From NCBI RefSeq assembly GCF_024703995.1, contig NZ_JAMXQV010000019.1, positions 62,001 through 126,000 of the forward strand: DNA of 64,000 nucleotides, written 5' to 3'. The translations under genes and the position numbers were made by a program. Below the pieces are notes generated by a model. The model did not search any database. It had not been told where the DNA came from and saw only the letters and a list, made by a program, of their open reading frames with translations. Positions 15,980-25,223 of this stretch are shown piece after piece. Position 1 is the stretch's first letter, and every line of letters begins with the position of its first letter. Source of the DNA: Amycolatopsis iheyensis (lineage in GTDB: Bacteria; Actinomycetota; Actinomycetes; Mycobacteriales; Pseudonocardiaceae).

Positions 15980-18633
15980 CGATCGGCACAGTAGCCGGGA
16001 TCGGCGCGTCGCCGGGCGACCAGCTCCGTGCGCGAACGGACGCCGAGCTTCGCGTACACGCGGGTCAGGTGGTACTGGACTGTCTTGCCCGAGAGGAACA
16101 GCTCCGCCGCCACCTCCTTGTTGGACATCCCGCGCGCGACCAGCCGGGTCACCGCTTCCTCTTGCGGTGTCAGGGTTGTCGGCGTCGCGTCCGGGCGGGT
16201 CGAGTGCACACCGCCCGCCTTCAGCTCGCGGTCGCAGCGTTCCACGTAGGTCTTCGCGCCCATCGCCGCGAAGCCGTCGCGGGCCGCTGTCAGCACCACG
16301 TCCGCCCGGGCGCGGCGGCCCAGGCGGCGCAACGTCTGGCCGTAGCCGAAGTTGACGCGGGCCTGGTCGTAACGCGCCGGCAGCGCGGCGAGCAGCTCGA
16401 GCGCATCCTCGAAGGACGCGGTCGCCGCGTCGACGTCGCCGAGGGCGCCGTGGAGGCGGCCGCGGGCCGCGGCGAGGCGGGCGCGGGCCGAGAGGTGGTC
16501 GCGCTTGGCGGCCAGTTTTTCGTGCGGTGTCAGGAAGTCCCCGGCTTCGTCGAGCCGGCCGAGCAGGACCAGGGCGTGGGCGTACATGTCCGGCCACGGC
16601 CAGTGGCCCGGTTCGTCGGTGCCGGCGCCGGGGACCGGCCGGGTGAGCGGGTAGAGCGCACGCAGCACCCCGGCGGAGTCGGCGCGGGCCTCGGCGAGGT
16701 GCGCCCTCGCGAGCTGGTTCGGGACACGCATGATCGGGTAGTCGCCCGCGTCCGCTAGCAGGAGCTCCTCCGCGGCGCCGAAATCACCGCGCAGGGCGTG
16801 CACCGCCGTCGCCGTCCAGCGCAGCAGCGGGCCGGTCAGCAGGATGCCCGTGCGGTCCTGCAGGTCCGTCGCGTCGCGGAGGGTGCGCAGCGCGTCGTCC
16901 CACTCGCCGGTGAGGAACTGTGTGCGGGCGAGCCACGCGCTGGCCCACAGCGAGATCCGCGCCGACCCGCCGAGGTAGCTGGTGGGGATCGCGCTTTCCA
17001 GGTCGACGCGGGCGTCGTCGAGCCGGTCGGTGAGCAGGTTGAGCCAGCCGCGGGCCATCGTGGCGCGCTGGGCCTGCGCGCCGTGCCGCAGCCGGGTGGT
17101 CAGCTGCTCGTAGTCGCGGCGGGCCTGCTTCGCCCGGCCGGTGGCGGCCAGGCCGAGACCGCGGATGGCGGCGGCTTCGACGGCCGGGGGCGTATCGGCG
17201 CCGGCCAGCTCGATGGCGCGGTCGGCCCACCGGACGAGGTCGCGGCCGTCGTAGCGGGCGAGGGCGTCCAGGACGTAGCGCTGGCAGATGAGCGCGGCCG
17301 TCTCCGGCTCGCGTTCGGCGTTGACGATGTCCCAGGCGCGGCGCAGCCGGGTGCCGGCCTCGGCGGCCCGGCCGCGGACCACCGCGAGGTAGCCGAGAAC
17401 CGCGTCGCGCAACGGGGTTTCGCGGCCGCTCTCCACTTCCGGCACCAAGGCCGCGGCGCGGAACATGTCACCGGCGCCGATCAGCGCGTCGACCGCGCGG
17501 GTGAGCCGGGCCTGCCGCCGCCGCGGGTCGTCGGTGAGCCGGCTCGCGTCGCTGAGCAGGGTGGCGGCGGTGCCCCAGGCGCCTTCGGCCGCGCGCTCGA
17601 CGGCGAGGTCGTCGAGCCGGCCCGCCAGCTCCGGGTCGGGCACCGGGCTGGCCGCGACCAGCAGCCGCAACGCCCGGACCGGGTCGTCGACCAGCTCGGC
17701 GGCCCGCCGCTGCAGCCCGGCTCGCCGCGCCGGTCCCAGGCCGGTCAGCACCGCGGCCCGGACCATCGGGTCGGGCGGGCCGAGGTGGGTGAGCCCGCGC
17801 GGGGCGAGCCGGACGAGGCCCGCGGCGGCGGTCTCGTCGAGCAGGGGCAGCGGCTCGACGTCGAGGTCCGCCAGCGCCAGCACGTCGCGGACCGGCGTAT
17901 CCGGGCCCAGCACCGCGGCGGCTTCGGCGAAGCGCCGGGCGGCCGGCGTGCACGCGGCGAGGCTTTCCCGCACGCGGGCGTCGGTGGCGGCGGGCGCGGG
18001 CAGGGGCGGTTCGAACCGGGACCAGGTGGCGCGGGGGAGCTCGGTCAGCAGCTGGACGGCGGGGCGCGGCCGGCCTCCGGTGTGGCGGCGCAGGCGTTCG
18101 GCCATCGCCGGGTGCAGCGCGACGCCGTAGGCCGCGGCCAGCTCGCTGATCTGCGCGGCGTCCAGCGGCGGCAGGCGCGGGACGTCGGTCGCGATCCGCG
18201 GCAGCAGCTCCAGCACTTCGGCGGTCGCCCGCCGCTCGGCGGTGTCGGCGGTGGCCAGGACGTGCGGCGCGGCGTGGTGCCGGCGGGCCGAAGCCAGCGT
18301 GCGCAGCGATTCGACGTCCGCGAAGTGCGCGTCGTCGATCACCAGCAGGGCGCCCGGCTCGAGCCGGGCGACGACCTCCGCGGCCGCGTCGAGCGGGTCG
18401 GCCACCGCCAGGTCCGGGAACGCCTGCGCCAGCAGGGCGTACGGCCGGTGGGACTCCCAGGCGGCGGCCGCGACCTCGACGACCGGCCCGTCGCGCCGGC
18501 GGGCGAGGTGCGCGGCCAGCGCCGAAGTGCCGATCCCCGGCGGCCCGGCGAGCAGCACGAACCGGCTCGGGCCGGTCCGCAGGAGCTGCTGCAGGCCGGC
18601 CACGAGCTCCGCGCGTCCGATCAGCGGCGTCAC
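15976..18633 (-). CDS. benR: BenR-type ATPase-LuxR transcriptional activator
   Basis: 885 residues, full LAL length. An N-terminal STAND ATPase (LAGPPGIGTSALA, with Thr in place of the P-loop Lys; Walker B ALLVIDDAHFAD) is followed by a long TPR-like helical region and a C-terminal LuxR helix-turn-helix (LTPQEEAVTRLVARGMSNKEVAAELFLSGKTVQYHL). It is the last gene of the leftward ben run, 17 bases after the benCD fusion. In Corynebacterium glutamicum the ben operon is controlled by a LuxR-type ATPase regulator, BenR, in the same position, so I infer the same role here: activation of benzoate genes. The convergent kinase gene overlaps the last four bases. Confidence 0.85.
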   Translation of the reverse strand: MTPLIGRAELVAGLQQLLRTGPSRFVLLAGPPGIGTSALAAHLARRRDGPVVEVAAAAWESHRPYALLAQAFPDLAVADPLDAAAEVVARLEPGALLVIDDAHFADVESLRTLASARRHHAAPHVLATADTAERRATAEVLELLPRIATDVPRLPPLDAAQISELAAAYGVALHPAMAERLRRHTGGRPRPAVQLLTELPRATWSRFEPPLPAPAATDARVRESLAACTPAARRFAEAAAVLGPDTPVRDVLALADLDVEPLPLLDETAAAGLVRLAPRGLTHLGPPDPMVRAAVLTGLGPARRAGLQRRAAELVDDPVRALRLLVAASPVPDPELAGRLDDLAVERAAEGAWGTAATLLSDASRLTDDPRRRQARLTRAVDALIGAGDMFRAAALVPEVESGRETPLRDAVLGYLAVVRGRAAEAGTRLRRAWDIVNAEREPETAALICQRYVLDALARYDGRDLVRWADRAIELAGADTPPAVEAAAIRGLGLAATGRAKQARRDYEQLTTRLRHGAQAQRATMARGWLNLLTDRLDDARVDLESAIPTSYLGGSARISLWASAWLARTQFLTGEWDDALRTLRDATDLQDRTGILLTGPLLRWTATAVHALRGDFGAAEELLLADAGDYPIMRVPNQLARAHLAEARADSAGVLRALYPLTRPVPGAGTDEPGHWPWPDMYAHALVLLGRLDEAGDFLTPHEKLAAKRDHLSARARLAAARGRLHGALGDVDAATASFEDALELLAALPARYDQARVNFGYGQTLRRLGRRARADVVLTAARDGFAAMGAKTYVERCDRELKAGGVHSTRPDATPTTLTPQEEAVTRLVARGMSNKEVAAELFLSGKTVQYHLTRVYAKLGVRSRTELVARRRADPGYCADR

Positions 18634-18650
18634 GCTTCACCTCACCAGGG

Positions 18651-21122
18651 TCAGCCGAGGTCACCCCCGGCCACGGGCAGCACCGTCCCGGTCACGTACG
18701 AGGCCTCGTCGGAGGCCAGGAACGTGATCGCGGCGGCCTGCTCGTCCAGCGTGCCGTATCGCTTGAGCAGCGACGACTCGAGCGTCTGGTCGATGTGGGC
18801 CTGGAACCACGCCCGCTCCCGCTCGGACTCGGGCGCGGGCCCGCCGCGGGAGACGCGCCGGGGTGGGGCGTCGGTGCCGCCGGGGGCGGTGGCGACCACG
18901 CGGATCCCCGCGTCGGCGTATTCGAGGGCCAGCGACGCGGTGAGCGCGTTGATCCCGCCCTTGGCCGCGGAGTAGGGGATCCGGTGGATGCCGCGGGTGG
19001 CGGCCGAGGACACGTTGACGATCACCCCGCCGCCCCGCCCGGTCATCGGCGGCAGCGCGGCCCGGCAGGCGAACAGCGTGGTCAGCAACGACCGGCGCAG
19101 CTCGGCCTCGATCTGCCCCGGCGTGAACTCGGTGAACGGCTTGAAGTGCAACGCGCCGCCGACGTTGTTGACCAGCACGTCGATCCGGCCGTGCCGGGCG
19201 AGCGCGGCGGCCACCACCGCCTGGGCGCCGTCCCAGGTCTCGAGGTCGGCGACCACGGCTTCGGCGGCGAGCTCGCCGGCCAGGCCTCCGACGAGGTCCG
19301 AGCGGTCGGCCAGCACGAGCGCGCCGCCCTCGGCGGCGATCCGGCGGGCGGTGCGCTCGCCGATGCCCTGGGCGGCGCCGGTGACGACGACGACCTTGCC
19401 GTCGAACCGGCCCGGCGTGACGAACGCCGGCCGCGCGGGCTCGGTGGCCATCGCCCGGCGGGTCGTGACCTTCGAGCGGTCCGCGTGCTCGGCGACCAGC
19501 CGGCGGACGGCGGCGCGGTCACCGGCTTCGAACGCGGCGACGATGTCGAGGTGGTCCTGGGTGCAGCGGGGGTGGCACCAGGTCGCGTTCCGCAGGGTCG
19601 TCTCCATGTGCCCCTTGACGCCGAGGGCACGGTAGGCCTGCAGGAGGTGCTCGTTGCCGGTGAGGGTGAACAGGTAATCGTGGAAGGCCGCGTTGGCTTC
19701 GGTGTAGGCGGCGGCGTCGACGAACCGGTCACCGTCCACATAGGGCACCGCCGACTCGGCGAGCAGCCGGTACCCGGCGAGCTGCGGTGAGGTGAGCCGG
19801 CCGATGGTGAGCTCGACCGCGCCGAGCTCGAGGGCCTGCCGGGCCTCGAACACCGCGTCCGACTCGTGCACCGACGGGTGTTCCTCGCCGATCTCGTACG
19901 CGCCGGGCGCCGGTGGCGCCGGGAAGACGGCCTGGCCGCCGATCGTCCGCGCGACGGCGGCTTCCGCGGCCGCCGAAAGCGGGGTTCCGGCCCGCAGGGG
20001 CTCGACCGCGACGGCCGGGAACACGTCCTGCCCGGCCAGGCTCCGGCTCGCCGGCGGCTGCTCGAAGACGGGCTCGGGTTCCGGGTCGGACTCGGGTTCG
20101 GCCGCGGGCGTCGGCGCGGCGGCGAGGGCGAACTTCTCGTAGTAGAAGCCGGTCGGCTCGAACCCGTCGCCGGCGAACTGCTTCCGCACCGCCTCGACCA
20201 TCGGCGGCGGCCCGCACAGGTAGACCGCGACGTCGCCGTCGTGCAGGTGCTCGTCCCGGATGAGCGTGGTGACGTACCCCTTGTTCGGCGCCGTGCTCGC
20301 GGGGTCGGCGACGCAGTGGTCCCACGTCAGGTTCTCGACCTGGGCGGCCAGCTCCCGCAGCGTCTCGACCTCGACGAGGTCGTCGTCGGTGCTGACGCCG
20401 TAGATCAGGTGGGCCGGCCGGGTCGAGCCGGCCGCGCGCAGCGTGCGCAGGATCGACAGGATCGGGGCGAGCCCGGTGCCGCCCGCGAGCAGGAGCACCG
20501 GCCGCTCGGTCTCGCGCAGGAAGAAGCTGCCGTGCGGGCCGGTGAAACTCAGCTCGTCGCCCGGCTTCGCCCGCCCGGTCAGGTACTCCGACATCACGCC
20601 GCCGGGGGTGAGCTTCACCAGGAACGTCAGGTGCTTGTCGTCGGGGGCGTTGCTGAAGGAGTACGAGCGGGTCTCGTCGGTGCCCGGCACGGCGATGTTG
20701 ACGTACTGCCCGGGCAGGAACGCGAGCTTGTCCCGCTCGGGCGTCTCGAGCGTGACGGCCACGGTGGTGGGGGAGAGCCGGTCGAGCGCGGTGAGCGTTG
20801 CCGGGTAGGTCGCCGCCTGTGTCTTCGCGACCGCCGACGTGCTCGCGATCCGCAGCACGAGGTCGGACTTCGGGGTCATGCTGCACGGCAGCACGTACCC
20901 GCGCGCGGCCTCGTCTTCGGTGAGCGCGTCGTCGATGTAGGTGCCGCCGTCGAACTCGCCGGACTCGCAGAACGCCTTGCACGTCCCGCAGGCGCCGTCG
21001 CGGCAGTCGAGCGGGATGTTGATGCGCTGCCGGTAGGAGGCGTCCGCGACGGTCTGGTCCGGCGCGCAGGTGATGAACCGCGTGACACCGTCCTCGAAGG
21101 ACAGTGCTACCTGGTGCGTCAT
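18651..21122 (-). CDS. benCD: Fused BenC-FCD-BenD: benzoate dioxygenase reductase plus diol dehydrogenase
   Basis: 823 residues in one frame. Residues 1-95: plant-type [2Fe-2S] ferredoxin, ligands C40, C45, C48, C80. Residues 105-330: FAD/NAD reductase (RSYS 152-155, AGGTGLAP near 213, YLCGPPPM near 301). After a Pro/Glu-rich linker, residues about 420-555 match the FCD ligand-binding domain of GntR regulators, with N477-x3-H481, H524 and H546 in metal-ligand positions but no winged helix. Residues 572-823: SDR dehydrogenase (TGAAQGIG 581-588, S706, Y717, K721), corresponding to BenD, which oxidises the benzoate cis-diol to catechol. M558 could start a separate BenD but has no ribosome site. 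The fused enzyme would supply electrons to BenAB and carry out the next step. Confidence 0.92.
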   Translation of the reverse strand: MTHQVALSFEDGVTRFITCAPDQTVADASYRQRINIPLDCRDGACGTCKAFCESGEFDGGTYIDDALTEDEAARGYVLPCSMTPKSDLVLRIASTSAVAKTQAATYPATLTALDRLSPTTVAVTLETPERDKLAFLPGQYVNIAVPGTDETRSYSFSNAPDDKHLTFLVKLTPGGVMSEYLTGRAKPGDELSFTGPHGSFFLRETERPVLLLAGGTGLAPILSILRTLRAAGSTRPAHLIYGVSTDDDLVEVETLRELAAQVENLTWDHCVADPASTAPNKGYVTTLIRDEHLHDGDVAVYLCGPPPMVEAVRKQFAGDGFEPTGFYYEKFALAAAPTPAAEPESDPEPEPVFEQPPASRSLAGQDVFPAVAVEPLRAGTPLSAAAEAAVARTIGGQAVFPAPPAPGAYEIGEEHPSVHESDAVFEARQALELGAVELTIGRLTSPQLAGYRLLAESAVPYVDGDRFVDAAAYTEANAAFHDYLFTLTGNEHLLQAYRALGVKGHMETTLRNATWCHPRCTQDHLDIVAAFEAGDRAAVRRLVAEHADRSKVTTRRAMATEPARPAFVTPGRFDGKVVVVTGAAQGIGERTARRIAAEGGALVLADRSDLVGGLAGELAAEAVVADLETWDGAQAVVAAALARHGRIDVLVNNVGGALHFKPFTEFTPGQIEAELRRSLLTTLFACRAALPPMTGRGGGVIVNVSSAATRGIHRIPYSAAKGGINALTASLALEYADAGIRVVATAPGGTDAPPRRVSRGGPAPESERERAWFQAHIDQTLESSLLKRYGTLDEQAAAITFLASDEASYVTGTVLPVAGGDLG

Positions 21123-21131
21123 GGCGGGACC

Positions 21132-21638
21132 TCAGATGTGGTAGACGTCGACGACGTGGTGGATGTAGTCGTTCTTGAGCACCACGGTCTTGCGGCGGAC
21201 CAGCGGCGCCGGACCGGAGAAGTCGATGGTGTAGAACGACGTCCCGTAGTACGGGTCCACGGTCTTGTACCGGAAGTACATGGTGTGCCAGTTGAACCGG
21301 ACGTCCACGACCGCCCCGCGCCGCTCGATCAGCTCGACGTTGGTGATGTTGTGGCTGGTCCGCGGCTCCGGGATCGACGTCGCGCTGGAGCGCTCGGTGC
21401 GGATCCGGAACACCCGGTCTTCCAGGCCGCCCTTGTTCGGGTAGAAGATCAGCGAGATCGACGTCTCGGGGTCCTCGGTGAGCAGGTCGTCGTCGCCCCA
21501 GGAGGGCATCCAGTAGACGACGTCGTCGGCGTAGCACTCCAGCCACTTCTCGAACTCGCGGTCGTCGAGGTAGCGCGCTTCGCGGTAGAGGAACTGCTCG
21601 ATGTCGTGCTGGGTGATCGTCTTTTCGGCGGTGGTCAT
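21132..21638 (-). CDS. benB: Benzoate 1,2-dioxygenase small subunit BenB
   Basis: 168 residues, the usual size of ring-hydroxylating dioxygenase beta subunits. Visible family features are LYREARYLDDREFEKWLECY and the aromatic beta strands VRFNWHTMYFRYK and YYGTSFYTIDF. It packs against BenA to form the oxygenase that converts benzoate to its cis-1,2-dihydrodiol. The start ATG at 21638 overlaps the benA stop by ATGA, and benCD follows after 9 bases, so expression is coupled. Confidence 0.94.
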   Translation of the reverse strand: MTTAEKTITQHDIEQFLYREARYLDDREFEKWLECYADDVVYWMPSWGDDDLLTEDPETSISLIFYPNKGGLEDRVFRIRTERSSATSIPEPRTSHNITNVELIERRGAVVDVRFNWHTMYFRYKTVDPYYGTSFYTIDFSGPAPLVRRKTVVLKNDYIHHVVDVYHI

Positions 21639-22996
21639 CGGGTTTCTCCTCGCTCCGCGGCGATTGCGGCCCGCATGGTCTCGCGCCAGTAGCCGTGCTG
21701 GACGGGGTAGAGGCCCTCGTCCTCGTTCTTCCGGCCGGCCGAGATGACGCCCTTCATGTCCAGGGCTTCGGCGACCTCGTCCGGCCCGGTCAGCCAGTGC
21801 TCGGCGCCGCGGCTCATGTCGTTCCAGGGCGCGGCGGTGGCGCGGAAGGTGAGCTGGCAGGAGCGGAACTCCTCGAGGTCGTCCGGGGTCGCCATGCCGG
21901 AGGCGTTGAAGAAGTCCTCGTACTGGCGGATCCGCCACGCGCGGGCGTCGGCGCTCTCGCCCTTCGGGGCGATGCAGTAGATGGTGACCTCGGTCCGGTC
22001 CGGCGCGATCGGCCGGAAGTGCCGGATCTGCGTGGAGAACTGGTCCATCAGGTACACGTTGGGGTACAGGCAGAGGTTGCGGGAGCCGCGGACCATGAAC
22101 TCGCCCTTGGCGTCACCGAAGCGTTCCTTCAGCTCGTCCATCCGGTTCCACAGTGGACGGTCTTCGGGGTTGCCCGCCCACGTCCACAGGCACAGGTGCC
22201 CGTTCGGGTAGGACCAGTAGCCGCCGCCGGACTTGCCCCAGCTGCCCGCGTCGAGGGTCTTGGTGCTGTTCGCGGACTCGCCGGTGGTGCGGCGCGCGGT
22301 CGTCGCGGCGTAGTTCCAGTGCGTCGCCGTGACGTGGTAGCCGTCGGCGCCGTTCTCGGCCTGGACCTTCCAGTTGCCGTCGTAGGTGTAGGTCGACGCG
22401 CCGCGCAGCACCTCCAGGCCGTCGGGGGACTGGTCGACGAGCATGTCGATCACCTTGGTGGTGTCGCCGAGGTGCTCGGCCAGGGTCGAAACGTCCGGGT
22501 TGAGGCTGCCGAAGAGGAACCCGCGGTAGGAGTCGAAGCGCGCGACGCGGGTCAGGTCGTGCGAGCCGGCGGAGTCGAAGCTCGCCGGGTAGCCGGCGCC
22601 GTCGGGGTCCTTGACCTTGAGCAGCTTGCCGTCGTTGCGGAAGGTCCAGCCGTGGAACGGGCAGGTCAGCGTCGTGCGGTTGTCGGTCTTGCGGCGGCAG
22701 AGCATCGCGCCGCGGTGGGCGCAGGCGTTGATCAGGCAGTGCAGCTCGCCGTTCTTGTCGCGGGTGATGACCACCGGCTGACGTCCGATGTACGTGGTGA
22801 AGTAGTCGCCCGGGTTCGGCAGCTGGCTCTCGTGGGCGAGGTAGATCCAGTTGCCCTCGAAGATGTGCTTCAGCTCCAGCTCGAAGACCTCTTCGTCGGT
22901 GAAGATCCGCCGGTTGGCGCGGTACACCCCCGCGTCGCGGTCCTCGACCACCGCGTCGGCGACGACGGCGGACACGTGCTCCAGCATCTCGGTCAT
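21635..22996 (-). CDS. benA: Benzoate 1,2-dioxygenase large subunit BenA
   Basis: 453 residues, normal for the family. Rieske ligands: C92-x-H94 (ACAHRGAML) and C112-x2-H115 (TCPFHGW). Mononuclear iron ligands H221 and H226 lie in NGADGYHVTATHWNY, with D218 as bridging residue. As the catalytic subunit with BenB it adds O2 across C1-C2 of benzoate. Toluate dioxygenase (XylX) is close in sequence, but the catechol ortho-cleavage genes next door favour benzoate. It is the first gene of a leftward operon and diverges from the LysR gene across a 204-base region containing a perfect LysR box. Confidence 0.95.
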   Translation of the reverse strand: MTEMLEHVSAVVADAVVEDRDAGVYRANRRIFTDEEVFELELKHIFEGNWIYLAHESQLPNPGDYFTTYIGRQPVVITRDKNGELHCLINACAHRGAMLCRRKTDNRTTLTCPFHGWTFRNDGKLLKVKDPDGAGYPASFDSAGSHDLTRVARFDSYRGFLFGSLNPDVSTLAEHLGDTTKVIDMLVDQSPDGLEVLRGASTYTYDGNWKVQAENGADGYHVTATHWNYAATTARRTTGESANSTKTLDAGSWGKSGGGYWSYPNGHLCLWTWAGNPEDRPLWNRMDELKERFGDAKGEFMVRGSRNLCLYPNVYLMDQFSTQIRHFRPIAPDRTEVTIYCIAPKGESADARAWRIRQYEDFFNASGMATPDDLEEFRSCQLTFRATAAPWNDMSRGAEHWLTGPDEVAEALDMKGVISAGRKNEDEGLYPVQHGYWRETMRAAIAAERGETR

Positions 22997-23095
22997 GGAT
23001 CCTCCAGCGGCGCGGATCGGCTCTGATCGTCCGAACCATGACAGGCCGGGCGGCCGGTCACCCCAGGCAAATGCCTAAACCCGACCTAGGGTGTT

Positions 23096-23118
23096 ATTGA
23101 TCGACGCTGTTTATCAAT
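23096..23118. promoter_or_regulatory. LysR-type box between benA and catR
   Basis: ATTGAT (23096-23101), 11 bases, ATCAAT (23113-23118): a perfect dyad that is also an exact T-N11-A motif, the core site of LysR-type regulators. It lies in the divergent region 22997-23200, about 80 bases upstream of the LysR gene and 100 upstream of benA. It is the likely binding site of the adjacent CatR-like protein; muconate or benzoate as effector is expected from BenM/CatR relatives. Confidence 0.85.
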
Positions 23119-23200
23119 CACGCAAACCCAAGTCTTTGTCTTCGATCGGTCGCGCTCTTAGCGTGAGGGGACCGGCGGCAGAGTCGAGAGGAGGCCGGCC

Positions 23201-24106
23201 ATGGAACTGCGGCACCTGCGGTACTTCGCCACCGTCGCCGAGACGTGCCACTTCGGCCGTGCGGCCGAGCTGCTGCACGTCGCCCAGCCGGCGCTGTCGC
23301 ACACCATCCGGCAGCTGGAGACGGAGCTGGGCGTCACCCTGCTGCACCGCACCACCCGGCAGGTCCGGCTGACCCCGGCCGGCGAGTTCTTCCAGGGCGA
23401 GGCCCAGCGGGTGCTCGCGGCCGTCGACACCGGGGTGCGCGGGGTCCGGCGCATCGGCGACGGCCAGCTCGGCCTGGTCCGGGTCGGGTTCACCGGGACC
23501 GCCGCGTTCTCCCACCTGCCGCACCTGGCCCGCGCGCTCGCGCGGCGGGCCCCGCGGGTCGAGCTGGAGGTGCGCGCCGACCTGCTCACGGTCGAGCAGT
23601 GCGAGCAGCTGCGTGACGGCTCCCTCGGTCTCGGCGTGCTGCGCCCGCCGGTGACCGGCGACGACATCGACTACCGCGTGATCGAGGTCGAGCCGCTGGT
23701 GCTCGCCGTGCCCGCCGACCACCGGCTGGTCATCGAGCCGATCGTCGCGGTGGCCGATCTGCGTGCCGAGCCCTTCGTGACCTACGACGGACGCAACTCG
23801 GTCGTGCACGAGGCCGTGGTGCGCAGCTGCCGCGACGCCGGCTTCACCCCGGACCGCCGGCACGAAGCTCCCGGCACCGCGGCGCTGCTCGCCCTGGTGG
23901 CGGGCGGCCTGGGCGTCGGGGTCGTGCCCGCGTCGGCCCGGTCGCTTCCGCTGGCCGGGGTGGTCTTCCGGGACCTCGCCGGCGCGGCGACCGTCGAGCT
24001 GGCCCTCGCGTGGCACCGCGAAACGACGTCTCCGCTGGTCACCACGGTCCTCGCGGCCCTCGAGGACGTCTTCCCGTCCGCCCGACCACCCTCCGAGGTC
24101 AGCTGA
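23201..24106 (+). CDS. catR: LysR-family regulator of the catechol/benzoate genes
   Basis: 301 residues. N-terminal winged helix MELRHLRYFATVAETCHFGRAAELLHVAQPALSHTIRQLE, then a two-lobed effector domain (LGLVRVGFTGTAAFSHLPHL and LVAGGLGVGVVP). CatR/BenM-type proteins respond to cis,cis-muconate, and its position divergent from benA and directly upstream of catB supports that role. The stop overlaps the catB start by one base (TGATG), so regulator and enzymes are co-translated. Confidence 0.88.
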   Translation: MELRHLRYFATVAETCHFGRAAELLHVAQPALSHTIRQLETELGVTLLHRTTRQVRLTPAGEFFQGEAQRVLAAVDTGVRGVRRIGDGQLGLVRVGFTGTAAFSHLPHLARALARRAPRVELEVRADLLTVEQCEQLRDGSLGLGVLRPPVTGDDIDYRVIEVEPLVLAVPADHRLVIEPIVAVADLRAEPFVTYDGRNSVVHEAVVRSCRDAGFTPDRRHEAPGTAALLALVAGGLGVGVVPASARSLPLAGVVFRDLAGAATVELALAWHRETTSPLVTTVLAALEDVFPSARPPSEVS

Positions 24107-25209
24107 TGAAGATCACCCGGGTGGACGCGATCCCGTTCGCCATCCCCTACCGCAAGCCCCTGCGGTTCGCCTCCGGCGAGGTGCACGCCGCCGAGCACGT
24201 CCTCGTGCGGGTGCACACCGACGACGGGATCGTCGGGATCGCCGAAGCGCCGCCGCGGCCGTTCACCTACGGCGAGACCCAGGCCGGGATCGTCGCCGTC
24301 ATCGAGTCGATCTTCGCCCCGCAGGTGGTCGGGCTCAGCCTGCTCGACCGCGAAACCGCGCACACCCGGCTCGGGCGCACGGTCGGCAACCCGACCGCGA
24401 AGTCCGCTGTCGACATGGCGATCTGGGACGCGCTGGGGCAGTCCCTCGACGTCTCGGTGACCGAGCTGCTCGGCGGCTACACCGACCGGATGCGCGTGTC
24501 GCACATGCTCGGGTTCGACGAGCCCGCCGCGATGGTCGCCGAGGCGGAGAAGATGCGGGACGCCTACGGCATCACGACGTTCAAGGTGAAGGTCGGCCGC
24601 CGGCCGGTGTCGCTCGACACCGCCGTGGTGCGGGCGTTGCGCGAGGGGCTCGGCCCCGCGGTGGAGCTGTACGTGGACGGCAACCGGGGCTGGACCGCCG
24701 CCGAGTCGGCCCGCGCGATGAAGGAGATGGCCGACCTCGGCCTGCTCTTCGCCGAGGAGCTCTGCCCGGCCGACGACGTCCTCGGCCGCCGCTGGCTCGT
24801 CGGGCAGCTGGACGTCCCGTTCATCGCCGACGAGTCGGCCGTCACGCCCGCCGACGTCACGCGCGAGGTCCTCGGCGGCTCGGCCACCGCGGTGAGCATC
24901 AAGACCGCGCGCACCGGCTTCACCCGCTCGCAGCGCACCCACCACCTCGCCGAGGGGCTCGGCCTGGAAGTCGTGATGGGCAACCAGATCGACGGCCAGC
25001 TCGGCTCGCTGTGCACGGTCGCGTTCGGCGCGGCCTACGCGCTGACCTCACGCCGCGCGGGCGAGCTGTCCAACTTCCTCGACATGAGCGACGACCTGCT
25101 CGCCGAACCGCTGTGCATCGCCGACGGCGAGCTGGCCGTCCGGCCCGGCGCCGGCCTCGGCGCCGCCATCGATCCCGACAAACTCCGGCACTACCGCCGA
25201 GATCGTTGA
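24106..25209 (+). CDS. catB: Muconate cycloisomerase CatB
   Basis: 367 residues, enolase superfamily, muconate-lactonising subgroup. The KxK base is K160/K162 in FKVKVG; metal ligands are D191 (VDGNRGW), about E217 (FAEELC) and D242 (ADES); K266 in SIKTAR is the second general base. It converts cis,cis-muconate to muconolactone. Chloromuconate cycloisomerases are near relatives, but the partner CatA and the ben genes favour muconate. It follows catR by overlap and precedes catA by 14 bases, which contain an AAGGAGG site. Confidence 0.93.
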   Translation: MKITRVDAIPFAIPYRKPLRFASGEVHAAEHVLVRVHTDDGIVGIAEAPPRPFTYGETQAGIVAVIESIFAPQVVGLSLLDRETAHTRLGRTVGNPTAKSAVDMAIWDALGQSLDVSVTELLGGYTDRMRVSHMLGFDEPAAMVAEAEKMRDAYGITTFKVKVGRRPVSLDTAVVRALREGLGPAVELYVDGNRGWTAAESARAMKEMADLGLLFAEELCPADDVLGRRWLVGQLDVPFIADESAVTPADVTREVLGGSATAVSIKTARTGFTRSQRTHHLAEGLGLEVVMGNQIDGQLGSLCTVAFGAAYALTSRRAGELSNFLDMSDDLLAEPLCIADGELAVRPGAGLGAAIDPDKLRHYRRDR

Positions 25210-25223
25210 ACCAAGGAGGGTTC

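Noticed and set aside
18651..19451. Separate benD gene starting at M558 of the fusion
   Set aside because: The frame is continuous with BenC-FCD and no ribosome site precedes that ATG on the minus strand; kept as an alternative to test.
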